Shown here: positions 29,183-36,058 of the stretch, piece after piece | How positions within the stretch are numbered: position 1 is the first letter of the stretch | How the letters are laid out: each line of letters begins with the position of its first letter | Source of the DNA: Kocuria dechangensis | Lineage (GTDB): Bacteria; Actinomycetota; Actinomycetes; Actinomycetales; Micrococcaceae | Length of the DNA stretch: 64,000 bases | Direction: 5' to 3' | NCBI RefSeq assembly: GCF_014636775.1 | Contig: NZ_BMEQ01000001.1 | Coordinates: 62,001-126,000 of the forward strand | Translations under genes and position numbers: made by a program | Notes under the pieces: generated by a model | Told to the model about the DNA's origin: nothing | Databases searched by the model: none | Seen by the model: only the letters and a program-made list of their open reading frames with translations

Positions 29183-30220
29183 ATGAACAACCCGTTGCGC
29201 GTAGCCGTCGTCGGAGCCGGCCGCATGGGCGCCGACCACATCGAGCGCATCCACCGCCGGATCAACGGCGCCGAGATCGCCGCCGTCGTCGACATCGACA
29301 GGTCCCGGGCCGAGGCCGCCATCGCCCACATCCCCGGCGCGGTCGCCCACACGGACTTCCAGGAGGTGCTCGACCGGGACGACGTCGACGCCGCCCTGAT
29401 CGCCACGCCCGGGTTCCTGCACGAGCAGGTGCTGCTGTCCGCGATCGAGCACGGGCTGCCCACGCTGTGCGAGAAGCCGCTGACCCCGGACGCGGAGTCC
29501 TCCTGGCGGGTGGTCGAGGCGGAGGCCGCCGCCGGCCGGCAGCTGGTCCAGGTCGGCTTCATGCGCCGCTTCGACGCGGGCTACCTCGCGCTGCGCCGGA
29601 TGATCGAGGAGAAGACCTACGGGGAGCTGCTGACCCTGCACCACCAGCACCGCAACCCCACCACCCCCGCGGGCTTCACCAACGAGATGATCATCAACGA
29701 CTCCGTGGTGCACGAGTTCGACGCCGTGCGCTTCTTCACCGGCGAGGAGATCACCTCGGTCCAGGTCCGGATCGGGCGCTCCACCCGCAACGCCCCGGCG
29801 GGCCAGCGCGACCCCCAGCTGGTCCTCATGGAGACCGAGTCCGGGATCCTCGCCCAGGTCGAGGCCTACGTCAACGCCCAGTTCGGCTACCAGGTCGCCA
29901 CGCAGGCGTCCTTCGAGACCGGCATCGTCGGGATCGGCGGCGACCAGGAGCCCTACGTCCGCACCGCCGGGACCTGGGGCGGCCAGGTGACCCCCGGTTT
30001 CGAGGAGCGCTTCGTCGAGGCCTACGACCGCGAGATCCAGGCGTGGGTCGACGCGGCGGCGCGCGGGCAGATCGGCGGGCCCTCGGCCTGGGACGGCTAC
30101 GCCACGGCGGCGTGCTGCGAGGCCGGCGTCCGGGCGCAGGCGAGCGGGGAGATCGTGCCCGTGCAGATGCAGCCCAAGCCGGAGCTCTACGGCACGGCAC
30201 AGGTTCCCGCCCGCGCCTGA
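29183..30220 (+). CDS. iolG: myo-inositol 2-dehydrogenase
   Basis: A 345-residue Gfo/Idh/MocA-family enzyme that oxidises myo-inositol to 2-keto-myo-inositol with NAD. The Rossmann start is RVAVVGAGRMGADHIERIHRR, followed by CEKPLT with the conserved lysine, GFMRRFDAGY, and NEMIINDSVVHEFDAVRF which holds the catalytic His and Asp region. These are typical of IolG more than of scyllo-inositol enzymes. AGGAAGGAG precedes the ATG. Last gene of the operon, ending at a long bidirectional terminator. Confidence 0.9.
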   Translation: MNNPLRVAVVGAGRMGADHIERIHRRINGAEIAAVVDIDRSRAEAAIAHIPGAVAHTDFQEVLDRDDVDAALIATPGFLHEQVLLSAIEHGLPTLCEKPLTPDAESSWRVVEAEAAAGRQLVQVGFMRRFDAGYLALRRMIEEKTYGELLTLHHQHRNPTTPAGFTNEMIINDSVVHEFDAVRFFTGEEITSVQVRIGRSTRNAPAGQRDPQLVLMETESGILAQVEAYVNAQFGYQVATQASFETGIVGIGGDQEPYVRTAGTWGGQVTPGFEERFVEAYDREIQAWVDAAARGQIGGPSAWDGYATAACCEAGVRAQASGEIVPVQMQPKPELYGTAQVPARA

Positions 30221-30237
30221 GCGGCAGCGGCGGGCCT

Positions 30238-30281
30238 GCGTCAGGGCGCGGCGGGGCGGCGGCCCCGCCGCGCCCTGACGC
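30238..30281. terminator. bidirectional terminator, 20-bp stem
   Basis: A perfect 20-bp stem (30238-30257 with 30262-30281, loop GGCG) that begins GCGTCAGGGCGC. It separates convergent iolG and the LacI gene. Confidence 0.88.
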
Positions 30282-30314
30282 GTCCCCCCGGCGGGGCGAC
30301 GGCGCGCTCCTCCG

Positions 30315-31331
30315 TCACGCGGTCGAGCGGGGCGCCGCGGTGGACCCCCGGACGACCAGCTGCGGGTCGAGCAGGACCGCCGTCTCCGGGGCGGGGCTCC
30401 CCCCGATCCGTGCCACCAGCCGCTCGGCGGCCACCGCGCCGATCTCCGCGTTGCGGCTGTCGACGGTGGTCAGCTGCAGGAGGTGGGTGGAGGCGATGGG
30501 GGAGTCGTCGTAGCCGACCACGGAGAGGTCCTGCGGCACGCGCCGCCCGCGCTCGCCGGCCGCGGCGAGCGCCCCCATGGCCATGGTGTCGTTGGCGGCG
30601 AAGACCGCCGTGGTCTCCGGCGCGGTGTCGAGCAGGCGCACCGCGGCGACGTAGCCGTCCTCCTCCGTGGTGGCGCCGTCCCCCGCGACGGTCCGCGGCT
30701 CGAGACCGGCCGCGGCCATCGCCTCCGCGAAGCCCTCCGCCCGCAGCCGGGCCGCTCCGCCGCCGCCCGTGAGATGGCCGATCCCGCGGTGGCCGAGCCC
30801 GACCAGGTGCTCCGTCGCCAGGCGGGCGCCGAGCCGGTCGTCGTTCGCGACGACGTCGGCGCCCGGCACCACGCCCTCCCGGTGGCCGGCCACCACGACG
30901 GGCAGCCCCTCGGGCACGCGCATGGCCCCGGTCGGCTCGGTGGCGATCACCAGCCCGTCGACGCGCATCGACAGGAAACCGTCCAGCGGGTGCGCCTCCA
31001 CGTGGGCGTTGAGCGTGTGGTCCGCGACCGCGATCCGCAGCCCGTGCGGGGCGAGGCCCTCCTGCAGGCCGCGCAGCAGCTCCACGAACCAGAGGTTCCG
31101 GTAGTCGTCGATGACGACCCCGATGGTGCGGGTGGTCGCGCCGGCCAGCGCCGCGGCCGCCTGGCTGGGCCGGTAGTCCAGGCGGGCCATGGCGTCGAGC
31201 ACGGCCGTGCGCCGCGCCTCCGACACGCTGGGCGACCCGCGCAGCACCAGGGACACCAGGGACTTAGACACCCCGGCGGCCTCGGCGACGTCGTAGATGG
31301 TGGGCCGGCGGCGGGCCTCGGTTCCGGTCAC
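30315..31331 (-). CDS. LacI-family transcriptional regulator
   Basis: A 338-residue repressor. The helix-turn-helix and hinge are TIYDVAEAAGVSKSLVSLVL through ARLDYRPSQAAAALAG (about 8-60), followed by a periplasmic-binding-like effector domain (65-330) with TIGVVIDDYRN, VDGLVIATEP, GLGHRGIGHLTG and FAANDTMAMGAL. The GTG at 31331 is chosen because GAGGAG lies six bases before it; the longer frame starting with ATG at 31352 would place the operator inside the gene. It faces the MocA/TIM-barrel unit, whose promoter contains a LacI-type palindrome, so it most likely controls that unit. The inducer is unknown. Confidence 0.88.
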   Translation of the reverse strand: MTGTEARRRPTIYDVAEAAGVSKSLVSLVLRGSPSVSEARRTAVLDAMARLDYRPSQAAAALAGATTRTIGVVIDDYRNLWFVELLRGLQEGLAPHGLRIAVADHTLNAHVEAHPLDGFLSMRVDGLVIATEPTGAMRVPEGLPVVVAGHREGVVPGADVVANDDRLGARLATEHLVGLGHRGIGHLTGGGGAARLRAEGFAEAMAAAGLEPRTVAGDGATTEEDGYVAAVRLLDTAPETTAVFAANDTMAMGALAAAGERGRRVPQDLSVVGYDDSPIASTHLLQLTTVDSRNAEIGAVAAERLVARIGGSPAPETAVLLDPQLVVRGSTAAPRSTA

Positions 31332-31349
31332 TGCGCACTCCTCGGCAAT

Positions 31350-31363
31350 CATGTCCTGACATA
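31350..31363. promoter_or_regulatory. iol-type operator 3
   Basis: CATGTCCTGACATA, arms ATGTC/GACAT. It lies 19 bases before the LacI GTG and upstream of the divergent promoter. A partial second copy, GTGTCCTGTGAC, occurs 23 bases away (31374) inside that promoter. Confidence 0.65.
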
Positions 31364-31367
31364 TCCC

Positions 31368-31412
31368 TTGACGTGTCCTGTGACTGATTCTACGCTGTGA
31401 TGGAGCGCTCCA
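31368..31412 (+). promoter_or_regulatory. promoter with LacI-type operator
   Basis: -35 TTGACG (31368-31373), a 17-base spacer and -10 TACGCT (31391-31396). The perfect palindrome TGGAGCGCTCCA (31401-31412) covers the expected start site; its AGCGCT core is typical of actinobacterial LacI-family operators. The LacI gene next to it is the natural candidate regulator. Confidence 0.65.
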
Positions 31413-31491
31413 AAGAGAGGTGCGTCACACTGCCGCACCGCTCCCGCCGCACTCCTCACCCCGTCTCCCATCCCCGTTCCCAGGAGGGACC

Positions 31492-32670
31492 ATGACTGAC
31501 AGCATCGGCATCGCCGTCATCGGCGCCGGCATGGCCGGGCAGGCCCACGCCGCCGCCTACCGCGTCGCCCCCACGCTCTACGACCCCGTCCTCCCGCCGC
31601 TGCGCTACGTCGCCATCGGCGACGTCAACGAGCAGCTCGGCGGCCACGTCGCCCGCCGCTACGGCTACGAGAACGCCGTGGCCTCCTGGGAGGCGATCGC
31701 CGAGGACCCCGCGGTGGATGTGGTCAGCGTCGTGATCGCCAACAGGTTCCACCGCCAGGTGGTGGAGGGCCTGCTGGAGGCCGGCAAGCACGTCCTGTGC
31801 GAGAAGCCGCTGAGCGACACGCTCGAGGACGCCCGCTCCATGGCCCGCGCCGCGGCCGCGGCGGACTCCATCGGCCGGGTGGGCTTCACCTTCCGCCGCA
31901 CCCCCGGCATCGCCGCCGTCCGGGAACTCATCCTGGACGGCACCCTCGGCAAGGTCCTGCACTTCAGCGGCCGCTACTGGACCGACTACGGGTTCAACCC
32001 GAAGGCCCCGATGAGCTGGCGCTACAAGGGCGGGCCCGGTTCCGGGGCGCTGGCCGACGTGGGCAGCCACCTGTCCTACGTCGCGGAGTTCCTCTGCGGG
32101 GACGTCCGCTCCGTCAGCGGGGGCCGGCTGGCCACGACGATCACCGAGCGCCCCCTGCCGCTGGGGGCGGTGACCGGACACCACCTGGTGGAGGTCGGCG
32201 ACGAGCACGAGCCGGTCGAGAACGACGACTACGCCGCCTTCTCCGCCGAGTTCGCCCAGGGCGCCGGCAGCCTCGAGGTCTCCCGGGTGGCCGCCGGGCA
32301 CCCCAACACGCTGACGTTCGAGGTCTTCTGCGAGAAGGGCGCGGCCCGGTTCAACCAGCTGCGCCCGGCCGAGATCGAGCTGTTCCTCACCGACGGTCCC
32401 GAGGCCACCAACGGCTACCGCACCATCAACCTGGGCCCGGGCCACCCGTACCTGTCCCAGGGGCTGGCCATGGACGCCCCCGGCGTCGGCTTCGGGCAGA
32501 ACGACGCCTTCGGCTACCAGGCACGGGCGTTCCTCGAGGAGGTCGCCGGACTGGACGAGGCCTCGTCCCTGCCCCGCAACGCCTCCTTCGACGAGGGAGT
32601 GCACAACATGGAGATCCTCGAGGCGGCCGTGGAGTCGGCCACCCACCACGGAAAGAAGGTCGTCCTGTGA
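31492..32670 (+). CDS. Gfo/Idh/MocA-family dehydrogenase
   Basis: A 392-residue NAD(P)-dependent sugar or inositol dehydrogenase. The Rossmann start is IGIAVIGAGMAGQAHAAAYR, followed by CEKPLSDTLEDARSM and GFTFRRTPGIAAVRELI; the catalytic segment is GGPGSGALADVGSHLSYVAEFL. It is longer than IolG and of a different subgroup, similar to those acting on other inositol isomers or on glycosides. CAGGAGGGACC precedes the ATG. Its GTGA overlap with the next gene shows coupling, and the LacI operator suggests induction by a specific substrate. The substrate is not determinable here. Confidence 0.85.
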   Translation: MTDSIGIAVIGAGMAGQAHAAAYRVAPTLYDPVLPPLRYVAIGDVNEQLGGHVARRYGYENAVASWEAIAEDPAVDVVSVVIANRFHRQVVEGLLEAGKHVLCEKPLSDTLEDARSMARAAAAADSIGRVGFTFRRTPGIAAVRELILDGTLGKVLHFSGRYWTDYGFNPKAPMSWRYKGGPGSGALADVGSHLSYVAEFLCGDVRSVSGGRLATTITERPLPLGAVTGHHLVEVGDEHEPVENDDYAAFSAEFAQGAGSLEVSRVAAGHPNTLTFEVFCEKGAARFNQLRPAEIELFLTDGPEATNGYRTINLGPGHPYLSQGLAMDAPGVGFGQNDAFGYQARAFLEEVAGLDEASSLPRNASFDEGVHNMEILEAAVESATHHGKKVVL

Positions 32671-33674
32671 AGCTCGGCGTCTACAACGCGATCCTGCACG
32701 ACAGGCCGCTCCCCGAAGCACTGAAGGTCATCGCGGACCTGGGCCTGACCGGCATCGAGATCAACACCGGAGGATTCCTGCCGGCCGTCCACGTCCCCGA
32801 CATGGACCGGATCCTCGAGAGCGACGCCGCCCGCGACGACTACCTGGCGATCTTCGAGGGGACCGGCGTCTCGATCGCAGGCCTCAACTGCAACGGCAAC
32901 CCGCTGCACCCCAAGCGGGAGATCGGCGAGAAGCACGCCGAGGACATCCGCCGCTCCATCCGGCTCGCACACCGCCTGGGCCAGGACCGGGTGGTGACCA
33001 TGTCCGGGCTGCCCGGCGGGGAGCCCGGGGCCACCGTGCCGAACTGGATCGTCAACGCCTGGAACTCGGCGGCCCTGGACGTCCTGGACTACCAGTGGGG
33101 CGTCGTCGCCGATTTCTGGAAGGAGACCGACCGCCTCGCGGCCGACCACGGCGTGAAGGTGGCCCTGGAGCTGCACCCGCAGAACGTCGTGTTCAACACG
33201 GCCGATGTCCGGAAGCTCATCGAGCTGACCGGTGCCACCCACGTGGGCGTCGAGCTCGACGCGTCGCACCTGTTCTGGCAGCAGATGGATCCGGTCGCCG
33301 TCGTCCGCGAACTCGGCCCGCTGATCTTCCACGCGGCCGCCAAGGACGTCCGCATCAACAAGGAGAACGCCGCGCTCTACGGTGTCCTGGACAACAGCTT
33401 CCGCCGCCTCTCGCCCGAGGAGAACCGCACCAACCTCGGCGGGGATGAATGGGCCAACGAGTGGCCCAAGGACTCCGCGTGGGACTTCGTGGCCCTGGGC
33501 CGCGGCCATGACACCGCCTTCTGGACCGAGTTCCTCACCGCGCTGCAGGAGGTCGACCCGGACATGGCGGTCAACATCGAGCACGAGGACGTCTCCCTGG
33601 GCCGGATCGAAGGTCTCGAGGTCGCCGCCTGCGTGCTCAAGGACGCGGCCGCAGCGGTCCCCGTGCCGCGCTGA
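32667..33674 (+). CDS. sugar phosphate isomerase/epimerase (TIM barrel)
   Basis: A 335-residue xylose-isomerase-like TIM-barrel protein. Probable metal ligands and base are E168 (ALELHPQ), D198 and H201 (GVELDASHLFW), H222 (IFHAAAKD) and the Glu of NIEHEDVSLG near 308. It probably acts on the keto product of the MocA dehydrogenase upstream, such as an inosose or 3-keto sugar; this is inferred. The GTG start overlaps the upstream stop (GTGA). A strong hairpin follows. It differs from iolE and iolH in this window, so it is a third, specialised member. Confidence 0.82.
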   Translation: MKLGVYNAILHDRPLPEALKVIADLGLTGIEINTGGFLPAVHVPDMDRILESDAARDDYLAIFEGTGVSIAGLNCNGNPLHPKREIGEKHAEDIRRSIRLAHRLGQDRVVTMSGLPGGEPGATVPNWIVNAWNSAALDVLDYQWGVVADFWKETDRLAADHGVKVALELHPQNVVFNTADVRKLIELTGATHVGVELDASHLFWQQMDPVAVVRELGPLIFHAAAKDVRINKENAALYGVLDNSFRRLSPEENRTNLGGDEWANEWPKDSAWDFVALGRGHDTAFWTEFLTALQEVDPDMAVNIEHEDVSLGRIEGLEVAACVLKDAAAAVPVPR

Positions 33675-33687
33675 TCGCGCCCGGTGC

Positions 33688-33729
33688 GCGCGAAGGGCGC
33701 CTCCCCGGCCGGGGAGGCGCCCTTCGCGC
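33688..33729 (+). terminator. terminator with 19-bp stem
   Basis: GCGCGAAGGGCGCCTCCCC pairs perfectly with GGGGAGGCGCCCTTCGCGC (33711-33729), loop GGCC. It closes the LacI-controlled unit. Confidence 0.88.
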
Positions 33730-33768
33730 TGTCCGGACGGCGGTGCAGCGGCGAGCGGCCCGCGGCTG

Positions 33769-33948
33769 CCGGTCCGGGGCGGCCGAGGAGGGGATCGGGA
33801 CGACCCCGTGCTGGACGTGCCGGCGCAGCACGACCTGCCCCACGCCGGCTCCGTGGGCGCGGGCGATCTCGAGCAGCACCGGCTCCGCCGGCAGCTCTCC
33901 GCCGCGCCCGAGCGGACTGACGGCATCGGCGGGGCCCGGCGCCGTCAG
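33769..33948 (-). pseudogene. aldo/keto reductase remnant
   Basis: About 60 codons on the minus strand still read like the C-terminal third of an aldo/keto reductase: SPLGRGGELPAE, LLEIARAHGAGVGQVVLRRH and VQHGVVPIPSS correspond to the family's YSPLGRG, helix, Q-V-x-L-R-W and V-x-x-I-P-K-S segments. The lysine of IPKS is lost (IPSS), there is no start and no N-terminal barrel, and the flanking codons decay into low complexity. It reads on in the same frame as the damaged NADH dehydrogenase upstream, which is probably accidental. Confidence 0.65.
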
Positions 33949-34155
33949 TCCGTCTCGGGTCCGGTGCAGAAGTGGCAGGGCTCCGGGCACGCGTCGCCCG
34001 CGGGGAGGGCGGCCGAGGGGCGGTCCGGCTGCCGGAGTGCACGGGGCGCACCTGGGCGAGGATCGCGCGAGGGCCGGAGGGAAGAGGGGAGGAGCGGGGT
34101 GGGGAGGGGCATGGCATCCAGGAGGTCGGTCGGCGGGACGGGGATGGGGAGGCAG

Positions 34156-34187
34156 CGGTGCGGTCGGCCCCGGGGCCGACCGCACCG
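34156..34187 (-). terminator. palindromic terminator
   Basis: CGGTGCGGTCGGCCCC directly followed by its complement GGGGCCGACCGCACCG. It lies downstream of the expected end of the NADH dehydrogenase gene. Confidence 0.65.
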
Positions 34188-34264
34188 TGCCGGGCCTGCT
34201 GCCGGGGACCTCGCGGGCAGCGGACCCGGCGGGCGGGAGGGTGCTGCCCGCGGCCCGGTGGGTC

Positions 34265-35436
34265 TCAGGCGCCGGTGGTCGCGGCCACGGCGGGCCGGGG
34301 GGGGAGGCCGCGTCCTGGAATGCACGGTAGGGGGTGGCCACGTCGCTGGTGTCGGTGGTGTCCCGTCCGAGCGCTGCGGCCAGCGTCCAGTCGGTGAGCA
34401 CCCGGAGCTTGCGCTCCCAGGTGGGCACGGCCGCCCCGTGGTAGCCGCGGTGGGCCAGCCAGGCCGGGGCGCCCGTGAGCTTCACTCCGAGAATGCGGCC
34501 CACGCCCTGGTGCCTGCCGAATCCGGCCACGGCCCCGAGGTTGTGGTGCCTGTACTCGGTGAGGCGGCCGTCGCCGGACCGGACGGCGAGCAGGTTGCGG
34601 GCCAGGTGCTTGGCCTGGCGCACGGCGTGCTGGGCGTTGGGCACGCAGTACCCGCCCACGCCGCCGCCGGTGAGGTCGGGGACGGCGGCGACGTCCCCGG
34701 CGGTCCAGGCCCCCGGGACCGGGCGGCCGGCCTCGTCGAGGACGCGCAGGGTGGCGTCGGCGGTGACCCGCCCCCGGGCGTCCAGGGGGAAGCCGTAGTG
34801 GCGGGCGGCGGGGGCCGGCTGCACCCCGGCGGTCCACAGCAGCGTGTCCGCCTCGAGGGTCCGGGCAGGGGCCCGGTCGGGCATGGCGACCAGCTCCAGC
34901 ACCCCGTCCACGGCCGAGGCCAGGGAGGTGTCGAGCAGCACCTCGATGCCGCGGGAGCGCAGGTGCTCCACCACCCACTCGGCCTGCTCGGCGGTGACCT
35001 CGGGCATGACCCTGCCCATGGCCTCCACCAGCACGAAGCGCAGCTCGTGGGCTCCGACCCGCGGGTTGGCCGCCACGGCCTGGCGTGCCATGTCCTCCAG
35101 CTCGGTGATCGCCTCGATCCCGGCGAAGCCGCCGCCGACGCCGACGACGGTCAGCGCCCGCGCCCGCTCCGGGCTGCCCTCCGGGAGCAGGGAGGCGTGC
35201 TCGATGCGTTCCAGGACGGAGTTGCGCAGCTGGAGGGCCTCCTCCACGTGGCGGGCCTCGACGGCCCCGGACGCCACCTCCGGCAGCAGGGGCTGGTAGG
35301 TCATGTACGGGCGGGGGTCGACCACGGTGACCACCCCGCCCTGGGCGGCGACCTTCTGCTGCAGCTTCATGGCGACGTACAGGCCGACGTAGCCACCCCC
35401 GATCACGAGGACGCGGGAGGAGGTGCCGGAGAACAT
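34265..35436 (-). pseudogene. ndh: type II NADH dehydrogenase, internally deleted and frameshifted
   Basis: A membrane-associated NADH:quinone oxidoreductase that appears broken. The FAD start RVLVIGGGYVGLYVAMKL and YMTYQPLLPEVASGAVEARHV is followed directly by EEALQLRNSVLERIEHAS; in intact homologues about 80 residues lie between, including the VVALGxxSRTxPIPG strand, so an in-frame deletion of roughly 240 bases is inferred near 35245. The NADH Rossmann motif VVGVGGGFAGIEA and the later TAGDVAAVPD remain. Near the end a run of eight G (34297-34304) puts the frame out of step: one more G, or two fewer, would end the protein naturally at 34265 (RPAVAATTGA). As read, the frame runs on to 33637. 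ATG 35436 or TTG 35451 are possible starts, with -10 TAGGTT at 35464-35459. Confidence 0.7.
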
Positions 35437-35506
35437 GTGGGAAGAGGGCAAGACGGTGAACCTATCGTGACGGCGCTGCTGGGGCGGTGGTGCAGGGGTG
35501 GGACGT

Positions 35507-35899
35507 TCAGAGGTGGCCCTCGAGGAACTGGGCGACGCCCTCGCCGAAGGACCAGTCGGCGCGGGTGTTCTCGGTGACCGAGATGATGAGGTCGTGCGGG
35601 TCCAGCCCCGTGCGCTGCTGGAGCCGCTCGGCCAGGGCCCGGTACATGGCTCTCTTCTGGTCTTCCGTGCGGCCCTGCTGGAAGACCTGGACGACCACGA
35701 GGTCGTCGGTGCGGGTGAAGCCCAGCCCGGTGTCCTCGGCGATGATCTGGCCGGGCCGGTGCTCCGTGATGATCTGGTAGCGGTCGCGGGCGGGTGCGGC
35801 GAAGGTGTCGAGCATGACGTCCTGGACGACGTCGGCGAGCTCGTGCAGCTGGGCCGGGGTGCGGCGGTTCTCGATGACGTCGATGCGCACGAGGGGCAT
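35507..35899 (-). CDS. tautomerase-superfamily protein
   Basis: A 130-residue protein of the 4-oxalocrotonate tautomerase fold. After removal of Met the catalytic Pro would be residue 1 (MPLVRIDVIENR), and the length, about twice a classical 4-OT monomer, matches the Tautomerase_3 type that has two beta-alpha-beta units. YQIITEHRPGQIIAED and DLIISVTENTRADWSFGEG are typical. It probably isomerises a keto/enol intermediate; the substrate is unknown. An iol-type operator lies 122 bases upstream, so it seems part of the inositol regulon. The ndh remnant lies 70 bases downstream in the same direction. Confidence 0.82.
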   Translation of the reverse strand: MPLVRIDVIENRRTPAQLHELADVVQDVMLDTFAAPARDRYQIITEHRPGQIIAEDTGLGFTRTDDLVVVQVFQQGRTEDQKRAMYRALAERLQQRTGLDPHDLIISVTENTRADWSFGEGVAQFLEGHL

Positions 35900-36019
35900 G
35901 GCGGGGCCTTTCGGAGGAGACAGGGTGGAGAAGGCGGAGTGGAGGCGACGCGGTGCAGGCGCCGGGCCCGGTGCGTGGGGCGGGAGCGCGAGAGGCCGGC
36001 GTCAATGTGAATTTGACCA

Positions 36020-36033
36020 TATGTCAGGACATT
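36020..36033. promoter_or_regulatory. iol-type operator 4
   Basis: TATGTCAGGACATT, arms ATGTC/GACAT. It lies between the DHA2 exporter stop and the tautomerase start, with a possible overlapping -10 TATGGT on the minus strand. It would control the tautomerase and ndh transcript. Confidence 0.6.
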
Positions 36034-36058
36034 TAGGAAGACCTGAGGGAGGTCCGGG

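Larger units (their letters stand above)
33675..34264. other. 590-base degenerate interval
   Basis: No intact gene. It holds the preceding terminator, a decayed aldo/keto reductase piece on the minus strand, an inverted repeat (GGACTGACGGC at 33914 and GCCGTCAGTCC at 33941), purine-rich sequence around 34080-34150, and a palindromic terminator at 34156. Open frames through it are low-complexity and look untranslated. Confidence 0.6.

Noticed and set aside
33637-34264. C-terminal 200 residues of the long ndh frame
   Set aside because: They cross two terminators and the AKR fossil and end inside another gene; read-through after the G8 shift explains them better than a true extension.
33743-34330. 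195-residue open frame on the plus strand in the degenerate interval
   Set aside because: Low-complexity Arg/Pro/Gly translation, no ribosome site and opposite to the AKR remnant.
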